From Tolypeutes matacus (Eukaryota > Chordata > Mammalia > Cingulata > Chlamyphoridae): a DNA stretch of 64,000 nt. Every line of letters starts with the position of its first letter. Positions within the stretch are counted from its first letter, which is position 1. This document shows, piece by piece, positions 48,877 to 60,589 of this stretch. A program made the translations under genes and the position numbers. The notes under the pieces are model-generated. The model searched no databases, was not told the DNA's origin, and saw only the letters and a program-made list of their open reading frames with translations. The stretch spans positions 3,981,192 to 4,045,191 of the forward strand of contig JAKSZT010054458.1 of the NCBI GenBank assembly GCA_026826555.1, given 5' to 3'.

Positions 48877-51433
48877 TGTAGCTGCTTGAAGTTTTGTGAA
48901 TCCCAGAAAAGACCAAATTGTTAGAACGAATCCATTCCTGTGGGTATGGGACACTGATTGAATTAGATTCAGTTAAGGGAGCTTTGAATAGATCATTTTT
49001 ATTTTAGGGCTTTTGGTTGGACTATGTCAGTGAGGCCTGACCCAGGTTAGGTCTCCACCCTCTTGCCTGGGGTCTTTTTTTTTTTTTTTTTTTTAAAGAT
49101 TTTATTTATTTATTCATTTATCCCCCTCTTGCTGCTTGTGCTCCCTGGGTCAGCCAACCACGCCACGCCGGCGGGCCCGCCCCCACCAGGAGGCCCCAGG
49201 AACCGAACCCGGGGCCTCCCATATGGTAAACGGGAGCCCCACTGATTGAGCCACAGCCGCTTCCCCCTGGGGTCTTATATAAACTGAAAACTGAAAGCAG
49301 AAACAGAGAAGTAGAGCTGCCAGTTTTCACTCTGTCATGTTGTTACAGACTCCAGGATCATCTACAGCTGCAGAAAGACAGAGAAACCTAAAGGCCAGAG
49401 GCTGGAATCAGCAGAAAAGATGAAGCAAGAAGCCTTCAAGACACTAGGTCCATGGAATAGCTTAAGACTGAAGAGAAAGAGCCTTGCCCACAGCTAAGAT
49501 AAGGGAGAATAGGCACCTGGAGGGTAGACTGAGAGAGACAGACTGGTAGGGTTGCCATTTTGCCTTGCCACATGGCAGGAGTCCATTATCATCTGCAGCC
49601 AACCTTGGTGAGATAACATCTCTGATGATGCCTGGATTTGGACATTTGCACAGCCTCAGAATCATAAATTTACCCAAAATAAATTCCCATTATAAAAGCC
49701 AACCCATTTTTATTATTTTGCACTGGCAGCCTTATCAAACTAAAACAGAAATTGGTACCAAGAGTTGGGTTCATGTTCATTGCATATACCAAAAATTTTG
49801 AAATGGTTTTATGAATGGATAAGGGGAAGATTCTCAGGGAATCATCATATGCTTGTTAATAAAAACCTCGTTTGCTTTGAAGAGACTGTTGGCACAAATA
49901 TGAACACTAAAGAAATTTCTGATGATGGCTGGAAGGAAGGCAAACCTTGCCTTAAAGTTGTAAAGAGAACTTGAAAAATTGACTCTTGATTTTAGATGGA
50001 AGGCAGAATTTGAAAGTGACAAGCTTGATTATTTAGCTGGGGAGATTTCCAATCTAAATGTGAAAATTGTGGCCTGGCTTCTCATTGCAGAATATGGTAA
50101 AATTCAAGAGGAAAGGATAAGCTGAGAACAGATTTCCTGGGCACAAAGAAACCAGAAATTGATGGTTTCTTGATCCAAGCATATAGAAAATGAGTCCCCA
50201 CAGGATAATGCTCCACATGAGGATTTCACTGAATGTGGAAAGAGGCAGTCATTTCCTTGCAAGTCAGTATTGGAATTACAATTATTCCAGAAGGATTTGT
50301 CGAAAGTCTTACTGTTTGAGGACTTGAACTCTTGTTAACTGCCTGCAAAACCAACGAGCTATTTGCAAGGCCTGTATTTATGAAACCACTGTTAACTTGT
50401 ACTAAAAGGGACAGAAAAGGGAGAGGTTGAAAGAAAAATAATTTTTAAAGCAAAACCATGGAAGCTAAGGTATGCACTTAAAATATCTCCTCAGACCAAG
50501 AGAGGAACCCCACCCATGTTTGTGTGTAGGAATGAGTATATCCTGGGACTTGGAGAAGGGAGGCCTTCTGCTCTGTTATTCAAGAAGAGTTTGGCCATCC
50601 CAGGCTACAGAGAGAGTTGGGCACATTCCCTTGAAATTCAAAAGAATTAAGTCACCACCCCACAGTTCTTAGTGGGTTGAGCTGTGCCCCAAAGATTTGG
50701 GAGATTGTGGCTGTCAACCCAGTTCTCTTAGATAGTGAAGCTTAGAACTCAGCTACCACTTGGATGCTTGATAAGCTTGGAACCCAGAAATTGACCATTG
50801 GTTAAGCCAGTGGAAGGGGGTGGTCCTCATGAGGCCCCAAGGAGAAGAAGACATCATTTTGTACATGGCTCTCAGAATTTCAAATATAACGGAGTATGCC
50901 CTGCAGATTTTGAGAAATGTTTGGGACTTTGACCACTGTTTTCTTTTCAATTTCTCCCTATGGCATGGGGACTGTTTATCCTTTCACTGTCCCTCCTTTG
51001 TATATTGGAAGCAGATAACTTGTTATATAAGTTTCAAAGGTCTACAACTTGAGGGGATTTTGACCCAACACAGACTGAATGTCTGTAACTGATTTTTATG
51101 AGATTGTTTTACTTAGAATTGCTATAGAAATGATTTAAGATTTTTTGAAATATTGTAGTGGAATGAATATATTTTGCACATGGAAAGAACATGCCTTTTT
51201 GGAATCTAGAGGGTGTAGTGTAACAGATTGAAGAGTTGCCATTTTGCCTTGCCAAGTGGCAGAAGTCCATGATTTCTCATAGCCAAACTTTGTGTGACAG
51301 CATCTCTGATGAGGCCTTGATTTGGACATTTTCTCAGTCTGAGAACTTTAAGCTTTTATTCCATATAAATTCCCATTATAAAAGCCAACCAGTTTCTGGT
51401 ATTTTGCATTGGCAGCCTCAGCAAATTAAAACA
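48877..51433 (+). mobile_element. MaLR provirus with both LTRs, non-coding inside
   Basis: 5' LTR 48877-49747 ('tgtagctgcttgaagttttg' to 'caaactaaaaca', including a SINE), internal 49748-about 51204, truncated 3' LTR about 51205-51433. The internal region opens with 'gaaattggtaccaagagttg', a primer-binding site of the tRNA-Leu type used by MaLR/ERVL. The interior has no long frame, as expected for MaLR elements, which depend on ERVL-like proteins. The two LTRs share 'gttgccattttgccttgcca', 'gatttggaca(t)tt' and 'aattcccattataaaagcca'. The 3' LTR lacks its first ~440 bp. Confidence 0.85.
49077..49265 (-). mobile_element. DAS SINE, young, CpG-rich
   Basis: Minus-strand copy of the 34671-34860 type: T-run at 49075-49093, (TTTA)n, then 'ccacgccacgccggcgggcc', B box complement 'ggaaccgaacc' (49199-49209), A box complement 'ctgattgagcca' (49242-49253) and 'gccgcttccc' end. 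Target-site duplication 'cctggggtctt' is exact, 11 bp (49066-49076 and 49266-49276). Many undecayed CpGs imply a recent arrival. It sits inside the 5' LTR of the MaLR provirus. Confidence 0.95.
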
Positions 51434-51761
51434 GTCTTTGATTTGAGATCTTTCTTCCTTTTTTGTGTAAGCATTTAGAGCTATAATTTTCCCTCTCAGC
51501 ACTGCCTTTGCTGTATCCCATAAGATTTGTTATGCTGTGTTTTCATTTGCATTTACCTCAGGATATTGCCTAATTTCAACTTATAATTTCTTCTTTCACC
51601 CATAGTGCCTTTTAGAGCACATTGCTTAGTTTTTCACATATTTGTGAATTTTCTATTTCTCCCTCCTTTTTGATTTCTAGCTTCATTCCATTTTGGTCAG
51701 AGAAGGTACATAGTATGATTACAATATATTTGAATTTATTGAGACTTATTTTGTCACATAC

Positions 51762-52317
51762 TGAAGCAGGCCAATAAAATAGGGAATTAATAGACAGATC
51801 TTGAACCTGGCAAGAAGTCCATGACGGCTGCTGGAAGACCCTAACAAATGAGATTTCCTCCAGAAGAAGCCCAGGATATTCTCCAGGGACATTATAATTG
51901 AGTATTCCCTGGGGGATTGGTGGGTGGGGTAATCAATTAAAACAGCAAACAGCTGGAACTCCTCCCATGTCATTAGCAAAGGGGCTGAATAATTAATGGT
52001 TCAAAGTGCAAGCGCAAAGGTGGACCCTTTCTCTTTCGCCTTCTGCGCCCTGCTCTTGCTGTGCTCCCTCCCCTGCATGGATCAACATGCAAGTAAAACT
52101 TGGGCATTTATAATCTATAATAGGAAATTGTAGTCGGTCAATTGGTCTTCTTTATCACTCTTCAGCCCCTTCCTCTCTCCCTAGGACCGATGACCTGTTA
52201 TTTTCTCCCATTTCTCTTCCCACCCTACCTTAATAAATTACTGGCCTAATCAACATGATGTGCTCTTAAAATTAATTTCTGCAGCATAGTCAAGAACTTA
52301 GACAAAATCCGGTAACA
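51762..52317 (+). mobile_element. Solo LTR with 4-bp duplication (class I-like)
   Basis: 556 bp, TG...CA ('tgaagcaggccaataaaata' to 'aaatccggtaaca'), flanked by 'atac' at 51758-51761 and 52318-52321, exact. A 4-bp duplication fits class I (gamma-like) ERVs. A polyadenylation signal AATAAA at 52232-52237 gives the plus orientation. Contains CpGs ('gcgcaaag', 'ttcgccttctgcgccctg'). Surrounded on both sides by L1 text. Confidence 0.85.
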
Positions 52318-52520
52318 ATACCGTATGGTCTATCCTAGAGAATGACCCATGCATATTTGAGAAGAATGCATATTCTTATGCTGTTTGTGAAGAGTTATAT
52401 ATATGTCTGTTAGGACTGGCTGGTTTAGAGTATCATTCAAGTTTTTATGTTCTTATTGATCTTCTTTTTAGGTTGTTCTATCAATTATTGAAAGTGGCAT
52501 ATTGAAATCTACTCTTCAAG

Positions 52521-53390
52521 ATATGAAAGGGATGTAAGAATATTATTGGATTGGGTGGTCCAAGTTTAACAGGGGGTAGGGTGAGGCATATGGGTTGGAT
52601 GATCCAAGGAACTGGGAGGAGGGTTGGGGGTGGGAATAGGTGAACACTTGGGATAGGTGGGTACTTGGGTGAAACTACAATGTTGAGAAAACTCTACTGG
52701 CAATATGAAAAGGAAGTGTTACTTGTTTAGGGATTTGGATGGGAGGGTAGGCATTCGGGATAGGGTGCACCTGGGACAGTCTTCTAGAGAATGTGTGAGT
52801 GATCATTTGGTCAGTATCAGTGTGGGGAGACCTACATAATGAGTGGGAAGGAGTTGGACTCCCATGCTGGGGAGGCCCGATATGTTCTCAAACAGGTGGG
52901 GGTGTGTGTGTCTCTCGAGAGCATGGGCAGTTCCTAATAGGGGAGGACAGACTAATGTGTCCAGCCCTCAGCATTGTTGTACATATCTAAGAATCTTGTC
53001 CTTCAAGGAGTGAAGCCTGGTGGTCTCTGTGGGACCCAAGGGAAGAGGGAGGGAGAAATAGAAGAGATTGAAGAGGGGGTATTTGGGGACAATGGAAGTG
53101 TTCTGCATGATCATGCAATGATGGATACAGGCCATGTTAAATTTCACCAAACAGTTATGGTCTAAAATGTAAACCATAATGTAAACCATTGACCATGGTT
53201 GGTAGTAATGTTTCAATATTTATATATTAGTTCTAACAAATGTACCATCCCCATGTAAAAACATTATTTAATAAGGAAGGGGGAAAAGGGGGAGGATGTT
53301 GGGTATATGGGAGTCCCCTATATTCTGTATGTAACCTTACTGTGACCTAAAACTTCTCTGAAGACAATATAAAAATTAAAAAAAGTAATA
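52521..53390 (+). mobile_element. Xenarthran L1 3' UTR with A-tail
   Basis: G-rich 3' UTR ('ggattgggtggtccaagttt', 'gggagaataggtg'-like text, 'gacccaagggaagagggagg'), then the shared end: 'atgatggatacaggccatgt', 'aaaccataatgtaaacca', 'gggggaaaagggggaggatg', 'ttgggtatatgggagtcccc', A-tail near 53375-53384. Plus strand, next to the 5'-truncated edge of the antisense L1. Confidence 0.8.
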
Positions 53391-54440
53391 CTGGGGAAGA
53401 AATGGAAGAAAATGCCACTGTACATATAGGACAACTGATAATACAGTGATTAAAGGAAAAACATCAAAAAATAATTTATTTTTGTAATGTCTTTCATTTT
53501 TTTTAACACCCTATTTTTTTTTACTTTATTTTAGTTTTGGTTTCTCTAAATTATTATGTATTTTCTTTCTTATGTTTAAACTTATCATTATTATTTCATT
53601 TTCCTATTAATCAAATTTGGTGATATTCTTGGCTTCAATTTTGAAGAGGTTTTGGATCACAGAAGGATTACAACTATGGCAGGGGAGGTCAGTGGGGTGG
53701 GGTGTCAGTGATGGGGGATACGTGGGAGGAAGTTCACCTGGGCATACATATAAGGTATATAAATATGTTCAAATGTTCATGGAACATCGCCACACTGGAT
53801 GGAGATTCACACAATTGAAAGATTATTGAATTCCCATCCTGGGGAGCTCTACAACATTCTCTATTAGAACAGCAACAATCCCCCAAGTGCAGGGACAATG
53901 ACTAGTGAAGAAGGATGGTCCATTGATGGGTCCTTGATGTTGATGACTACGCTTGTAGGCCTTTTGCTATTGAATTTGCTACTTAGCCTAGTGTTGGAGA
54001 GTGCCTAAGAATTGCCTCCTAAGAGCCTCTTTGTTACTCAAATGAGGCCACTCTCTAAGCCGTACTCAGCATATCAATGCATTACCCTCCCCCCAGAGTG
54101 GGATATGACTACTGGGAATGAGCCTCCCTGGCACCAAGGGATTACTACCAAGCACCAGCTGGTGATACAACTAGAAAAAGACCTTGAATAAAAGGGGGAA
54201 AAGGTAAAGACAAATGAGTGTATATGGATAAGAGACTTCAAATTGTGTTGGGAGGTCATCAGATAGGTAATGCTTCTGCATATCTCAGCAGGATCTCATA
54301 GATGGCCAAGGTAGATACTACCTCAAATAGTGGGGATCCTGAGGGCTCTAGAGCCACCCAGGACTTAGGGTCATGGCAGGTAGCCTTGTTAATGCAACCC
54401 TTTAACTATTTTCAGTAATTTTCAAGTTTCTTCTGCTGTT
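53391..54440 (+). mobile_element. Xenarthran L1 3' UTR, upstream part
   Basis: From 53640 to 54400 the same series as 2850-3200: 'gagtgggatatgactactgg', 'gaatgagcctccctggcacc', 'agaaaaagaccttgaataaa', 'gaccttgaataaaagggg'. The distal part ending in a tail is absent. The first 200 bp are less certain. Confidence 0.65.
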
Positions 54441-55799
54441 TTTGTCCCAGGGTGGTTTGGAGCAATGGCCACCTTCAGATCCAGCCCACAATGATCTGAA
54501 GTAACTAATCAAAGTAGTGATCTGGGATCAGAGGACACATCCCAAGAGTTTGAAGAACTTTTTTTTGTCCCAATCTGGCACCAGTAAACAGAGCTAGGAG
54601 CTAAAGTTCCACTCTCCACAGCTGCAAGTCATGAGTCTGGCTGAAGGGGGAGAGTAGTCACTGCAAGGAAGGGCCTTTATTGGCAATTCATAAGGTTTTT
54701 CTTCCCACTCCTCCCTCAATACTGCAATGTTACTCTAGACTACAGAGTTTCAAAGTTGTTGAGTCAGTTCCTGCCAATTCAAAGTTGTTTTGGTGGAGGG
54801 ACTGATTCCCAGAGCTTCCTAATCCACCATATGTTCACAATGTTTTTGAAACCATTCTTTATATATGTTCCTAGCACTTCCAGGAAACTATGCCTGTCTA
54901 TCTCTTCCAGTTTTTCACTTACCTCTAATTCTCTTTATTACCACCCTTTTCATTTTATCATATAGTTAACATATTAGCATAGACCATATAATAGTTGATG
55001 TTAATAATTTCATGCATATTTGAAATACTTTTAATAATCTTAATAATGATGGAGAACTTGATAGAGAAAACAAAGGATTAAGGTATATTTGAGCCAAATA
55101 CTATATATCTTCACAAGACAAAATTTAGGCAAAGTAACAATATCCCAGAAATTAGCACAAGGAATATTCCATCTGTTTAGTTATTTTTACCTGAATATTT
55201 TTGAAGGGGCAAATCTATACATAGTTACTAAAGCAAGAAAGTGTTCCCAACTATATACTAGCTATTATTTTTATTGCTCTTTAATGAATTGAGTTAATGC
55301 AGTCTAAATGCTTGTGGTTGACTCTTGCAAATAAGTTTCAATTTTGTGTTTTATGATCAGCAGTTCCAGATCACTTGAGACTTAGTAACACTAATTTACA
55401 GTGTCAAACAAAGAAACCACATCAAGCAAGTTTCTTCCTGGTTGAATAGAGCAGAATATTAAGGCAAATGGCTTTTTGCTTGTCTTTCTGTATTTTAAGG
55501 AATGAAGCATTTAGACATTTTTTTAATAATTTAGCCGCTGTGTGTATGAAACAGAATAAAGTTAATAAAATATCTACAATATTCAACTTGTATCATGTTA
55601 AGTTTTTCTGAGTTTGTGTTAGTAAGGATAAATTAACAGCACAAAGTGGTGCAGTTGACTTGTTAGTTCAGAAATAGGAAATGCCTGCATGTATTATAAT
55701 ATTGTAATTATGTTCTCTTAACTAGTTACTCAAATAACACATTTTCTGAGTCAAAGTGCCTTTTTAATACAAATATTACATTTATTTTACTATGAATAA
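54441..55799. other. Unclassified sequence
   Basis: 54441-54860 has the texture of an L1 5' or ORF segment ('cttcctaatccaccatatgt') but I could not place it. The rest shows nothing. Confidence 0.4.
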
Positions 55800-55997
55800 A
55801 GATATAATACTTGATATTTGCACAACATATTTTCACATACATTACCTCATTAAAAAAAAATAAAACAGAAAAATACATATAGCACAAACCAGTTGTAATA
55901 TTATTTCATTTTAAAGTCAGGAAACCAAGGCTTAACACTGTAAGTGATACAGTCATAACGTGAATAGGTGGCAGGTCCAAGTAATTCTAAGCTTCTG
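55800..55997 (+). mobile_element. MIR SINE, cut by a MaLR LTR
   Basis: 'cacatacattacctcattaa', then after an A-rich insert 'ttatttcattttaaagtcag', 'gaaaccaaggcttaacactg', 'gtggcaggtccaagtaattc'. This is the MIR order. It ends where the LTR at 55998 starts; about 30 bp after the LTR may be its remainder. Confidence 0.7.
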
Positions 55998-56513
55998 TGT
56001 GATAGTTTGAATCTGGGTAGACCTGAGAAGATCATGTCCTTAAAGCTAATCTATTTCCTGTGAATGTAAACCTATTGTAGGTGAGACTTTTTGATAAAAT
56101 TACGTAGTTAAAGGCCTACGATTAGATTGTTTGACCCAGGGTCAGTCTTAATCCTCTTACTGAGTTCTTTTTAAGTGGAGGAATAAATAGCTGCAGACAC
56201 AGAAAAAAGTGGCAGTGACAAAGAGAAGCCTCCACAAGTTGAAATCAGCGAACCCTGGAGAAAGAAAATCCACAGAAGGAGTAGTCCAAAGCTGAAGCAA
56301 GAAAGCCTGGAGGAGAGGAGAGAGATGAGCAGACACCGCCATGTGCCAGGTCATCCACAGCTGCAGTTAGGGAAGAAAGCTTTTCTTGAGAATGCCTTGC
56401 TTTGGACACTTTCCTGGCCTCAGACTGTAAGCTTTTAATCTAATAAATTCCCATTGTAAAAGCCAATCCCTTTCTGGTATTTTGCTCCCAGAAGCTTTGA
56501 GCAAACTAAAACA
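55998..56513 (+). mobile_element. MaLR LTR (solo)
   Basis: 516 bp, 'tgtgatagtttgaatctggg' to 'gagcaaactaaaaca'. Contains 'taatctatttcctgtgaatg', 'gccatgtgccaggtcatcca', 'gccttgctttggacactttc', polyadenylation signal in 'taataaattcccattgtaaa', and 'gccaatccctttctggtatt'. Close in plan to 49280-49747. No clear duplication. Confidence 0.85.
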
Positions 56514-57599
56514 TTATAACAACCAAACCAGTGATTTTACCATTGTTTAATAACATCCTCAAATTGGAAATACAATCCATTATCATTAGATGTTTTAACT
56601 ATTTCATTCTGAAAAAGAACTATTTAATTTTCAAAAGTCACAACAAAGTTAATTCCATTTTTTAAATGATACATTTTATATGGATTTTCTCTCTGCCCAA
56701 ACTAAATTCTTTGCACACAACTTTATACTTTGGTTTTAATTCTCATTCTTAATATATTTATACATGCAATACAATATTTCTGTGTTAGAAATCCTGAAAC
56801 AAAAAGAATGCAACTTACAATGGTCAAATTATATTTTTCATATGAGGGCTTCTGATACGCCTTCAACCATCTCCTAGTACCATGTATATCACTCTGATAA
56901 AATAATTATGACCTCAAAATTAAATTTTCTTATTTTTTTCTTTCCTGATACCTGGGGTGGTTTTTTATGCTTATTTATTTAAAAAGAACAGATTAAATAA
57001 ATATGCCTATAAGAGTGATAAATGAATAGTTTAAGGAAAAAAAAACAAGGGATAAGCCTGCTCTAAGGAGAAGCTTTAGATATTCCTTAGAAAAAGTTTC
57101 AAGGAACTTAAGGAAATGTAGCCAATGGGGAGGTTTGGGTTTAAATAATGAATACTGGACAATTTAAATGTTCTCCCTAGTCTCGTCTAGAAAACATTTA
57201 GAGAAGTCTATGTGAGAAATTTCTTTTTGGAGAATGTAAAAGTTCCTGTCATTTGCTGGACTATTAGCATGGGTTGAAATCAGACGTTGTCCCATGAAAT
57301 TCTAGCATCTGGCTTATACATCGTTCATATTATTTTTAAACACTAGGATATTCATAGTTTGAAGTCACAGATTGTTTTATTAATTTTTAATATCTGCTCA
57401 AATTAAAATGACTGTAGTACAGTAGACGTTAATTAAATGTTTGATGAAAAAATTAAAGAAAATGTTAGAAAGGAACAATGATAGAGCATGAAGGAAGAGG
57501 GACAAGATAAAATAAAGTGAAGGAGGAAAGAGGAAGGAGGAGAGGAGGGAAAAGTCTGCATTTGTGATCTGAATTGATCAATTTTTGTTTTCTTTCCCT
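56514..57599. other. Unclassified AT-rich sequence
   Basis: Nothing recognised. A purine-rich stretch (GGA/GAA) lies at 57470-57560. Confidence 0.45.
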
Positions 57600-57735
57600 C
57601 GACAGCAACTTTTCTTAGGCTCACTGTCTCTGCTTTGTAAAATAGGAACAAGAATACCTACAGGTGACACTTGCAGTATTGAGAGATTCAGATGAAATAA
57701 TGTATCTGAAAGATCTTTGGAAAATTGAATTGTGT
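57600..57735 (-). mobile_element. MIR SINE (antisense)
   Basis: 'ttaggctcactgtctctgct', 'ttgtaaaataggaacaagaa', 'tacctacaggtgacac', 'gagattcagatgaaataatg', 'tatctgaaag': the order of a reversed MIR. Confidence 0.7.
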
Positions 57736-58659
57736 CCCTTAAACTTATTCCAAGCAAATCAAGTCAGTAAAATTGAAACTCTCTCCATTCACCTGACTCA
57801 TTGCTTTGCAGAAATATATCATATTAAAAATAGCAGCATCCTGTAAGAATATCCTTCATTTCAGTGACTACATACAGAATATCTCTTACTCAACTTTATT
57901 GCATTCTCCCTACAACTCTGATCCTTCCTTCTCTTAATCACTAATAAAGAATCTTTCTACTTTCACAATTTATACTATAAGCAGGAAAACCATGATGAGA
58001 GAACAGAATTATAACCCAGCCCAAGCAACAACTCTGAAAAAAAGGAAAAAAGATCTAGAGCTGACCAGAAGAAAAAATGAATTGAAGTCTGATAGGCATG
58101 TGAATATCCTATTTGGAGACTTTTATCTTTGCATCCTTAACTGAATCTGTAATACTGTATTACTGTGTAAACAAAAGCCAAATAGACATACACTTTTGAA
58201 GTTTTTAAAAAATAAGAGCAACTTTAGTTTTCTTGTGAAAGAGTTATGCTTTTTGAAGTTTTCAGTTGAGATTTGGTATGGTATGTAAGAATTGAAATGG
58301 TAGTGATTGAAGTGAATCTGAAATGTTGAAAGTCATGGAGCTCTTAAATAAGCAAACCTCATTTTCCAGTGTTCAGTAGGCATTCAATTCCATTAAAAAG
58401 CCTAAAAGAAATAATGTAGAAATCGATGTGGAATTTGAAAGGAGGGAGAAAATAATGTGTAATAATTGTTTTATCTCCTTGAGGAATGCTGCACTACCAA
58501 AAAATCCTATAGTCTATATTTCTCTTCCATTAGTTTTCAGTATTAGAGTGAGAGTTTTATTTTTTTTTTCTGAAAGTATTACTAGATTATTTTTTTTCTG
58601 TTTCTGCTTTGCAATGTAGTTTCTGCTATTGCATATATTTTCTGTTCTCTGTTTCTGCC
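57736..58659. other. Unclassified AT-rich sequence
   Basis: Nothing recognised. Confidence 0.45.
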
Positions 58660-59140
58660 ATTCATTGCTCACTAAAAGCCTTAGTTCAAAGGCTCATTTC
58701 CACATGATTGACCTTGGCAATGGTCTCCTGAATGGTTTCCTCTAAAGATCATTTGATCTGTAGAATTTCTTATAGTAATCTACTACATACAAGACTAAAA
58801 TATTATTTTTTCTTATTATATATTTATGAAAATGCCTTTTCCATGGTAAAAAAAAATCTATGTCTGTAATACATACTGTGTACATTTTAACCTCCTAGCT
58901 AGCATTCAAGGGCTCAACAATTTGGCACAAACCTAAATTTCTAGCGTGAACGTTCACTATTCTGCCACTGAACCCCATAATACATTGATACATAGTCTGT
59001 ACATTCACGTGCCTTTTCGCTTCTGCACATGTGTTCATGACCTTTCCTGCTACTGCACAAAGTTTAATTATACCTTTAAGATCCCAGCAAAATCCCCAAG
59101 GCTAGGATATAAAGGTCTGAAGAACATTACCTAATTTTCA
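58660..59140 (-). mobile_element. L2-type LINE (antisense), decayed
   Basis: 'gcattcaagggctcaacaat', 'ttggcacaaacctaaatttc', 'tgccttttcgcttctgcaca', 'tgtgttcatgacctttcctg', 'taagatcccagcaaaatccc' follow the reversed L2 order. Very diverged. Confidence 0.5.
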
Positions 59141-60589
59141 CCCAAAATGCAAATATATTTTCATTTTTATCAGCTGTAATATCCTCTAAATAAATCATAC
59201 TCTTAGCTTATATTTTCATTGAATATGTCTTATTCCTATTAAATTATTGTAAAGGGAAATTAAACCTACTTTTTATCTCCAACACTGAGCTTTATAAATA
59301 TAGCACTTACCCTGGTGCAAGGTTGTAAGTAGAATAAGAATCAGCCAGAAAACCTGCCAAAATAGATACAGAATTCATGCCACAAAGTCTCTGATTCATT
59401 TTGACTGAATATTCCATACGAGACCCACTGGGTTTAGAAAATCATACCTAAATCAATTGCACAATTCAAAATAATGAGTAGATCATTTTAACTGAAAGAA
59501 TGAATGCACTATATGCACCATTATAAATAAATGAATTAAGGAAGGAATGGAATGTTTTGTTAAAGAGAAATGCTAGGTATTTGAAACATTGATTTTAACT
59601 ATGTAATGCTTTTTGAAGTAAGAAACTTTTACTCTGAATACCCTAATTCCTTCAAATATAAATTTGAAGAAATGTCATTTAAAATGCATTTTAAATGACA
59701 AAATATGTTATTGATATTTATTCACCTATGTGTTCCTAGGACTCAGGAAAAACTAGGTTTCTCTCTTTCCAATCCCATTTTGCCTTTCTCAGCTCAACCC
59801 TTCTTCTCTATTTTAGAATGTGTGATATGGAAATACAATATTGAAAATAATACATACGCCTCATACATTTGAGACCAGAATACCATTTATTCCAAGAGGC
59901 AAGAAACAGAAATGGTCAGAGACTAAAATTTACATACCAAATGGAGCAGGTAAAAGGCTGCATATTCTCTTTTTGTGCTCTGTAATGTGTGAGCATCCTT
60001 AAAAAATTTTCCTATGAAAAATGCTTGTCACTTGTCTCAGAGGAAGAGGAAATCCTATTCAAAGCAGATACAAATTGAAAATGACCTCTTTCTTGATTTC
60101 TATTTGCTCTATCTATGATTTTGATGACTTTCCTCCACTTGTTTGTACCACAACCATTCCTTTAATGTATATATTTTGAGAACATAGTATATTCGACACT
60201 TGGCTGTGTTCCAGAGGAACAGGTGTAAATAAATAGAACCCTGAGAGATGAGTAGAAATTAGCCAGAGGAGAATAGGCAAAAACATTCCTAGCAGGGTAG
60301 AAATCACATTTGATATTTCAAAAAGAGAAAGGTGTGGTATGACCTAGTGTGAGAGAGAGAACATAATATGAACCTAGACTATAGAAATATGGTAGAAGTC
60401 AGGTAATTCTCTAGTTTTTAGTATTCATTAGCCTTTTGAGTTCTATCTAAAATGCAGTGGGATTCATTAAAGGTTTCTAAAATGAGAGTCATATGATCAG
60501 ATTTTAAATAAAACTCTCTGGCTACGTGAAGAAATGATCAATGGTGGTAAGTGTTTCAAAGTGATCGAAGAGAAAGTATTTCTAGAATA
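59141..60589. other. Unclassified AT-rich sequence, with a palindrome
   Basis: No gene or named repeat. Contains the 28-bp palindrome at 59673-59700. Confidence 0.45.
59673..59700. repeat. 28-bp perfect palindrome
   Basis: Half-site 'tgtcatttaaaatg' followed at once by its reverse complement 'cattttaaatgaca'. No spacer; the centre is ATGCAT. Confidence 0.95.

Larger units (their letters stand above)
44490..52520 (-). mobile_element. L1, antisense, broken into six pieces by five insertions
   Basis: One minus-strand LINE-1. Pieces in plus coordinates: 44490-44720 and 45144-47569 (3' UTR and ORF2 C-terminal to RT), 48158-48284, 48749-48876, 51434-51761 and 52318-52520 (upstream ORF2). Joining text is continuous with L1: for example 'gtttcaatttattgatcttt' before, 'caatatcatttatctccaca' between, and 'gcatttagagctataatttt' after. 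About 3.4 kb of L1 remains; the 5' part is missing. The T-run at 44491-44498 is the A-tail. See separate entries for each insert. Confidence 0.88.

Noticed and set aside
48465..48881. Forward frame of 138 codons
   Set aside because: Crosses an LTR, an L1 piece and the next LTR; a chance frame over insertion junctions.
49155..49265. CpG island or promoter
   Set aside because: The CpGs belong to the young SINE between exact 11-bp duplications.
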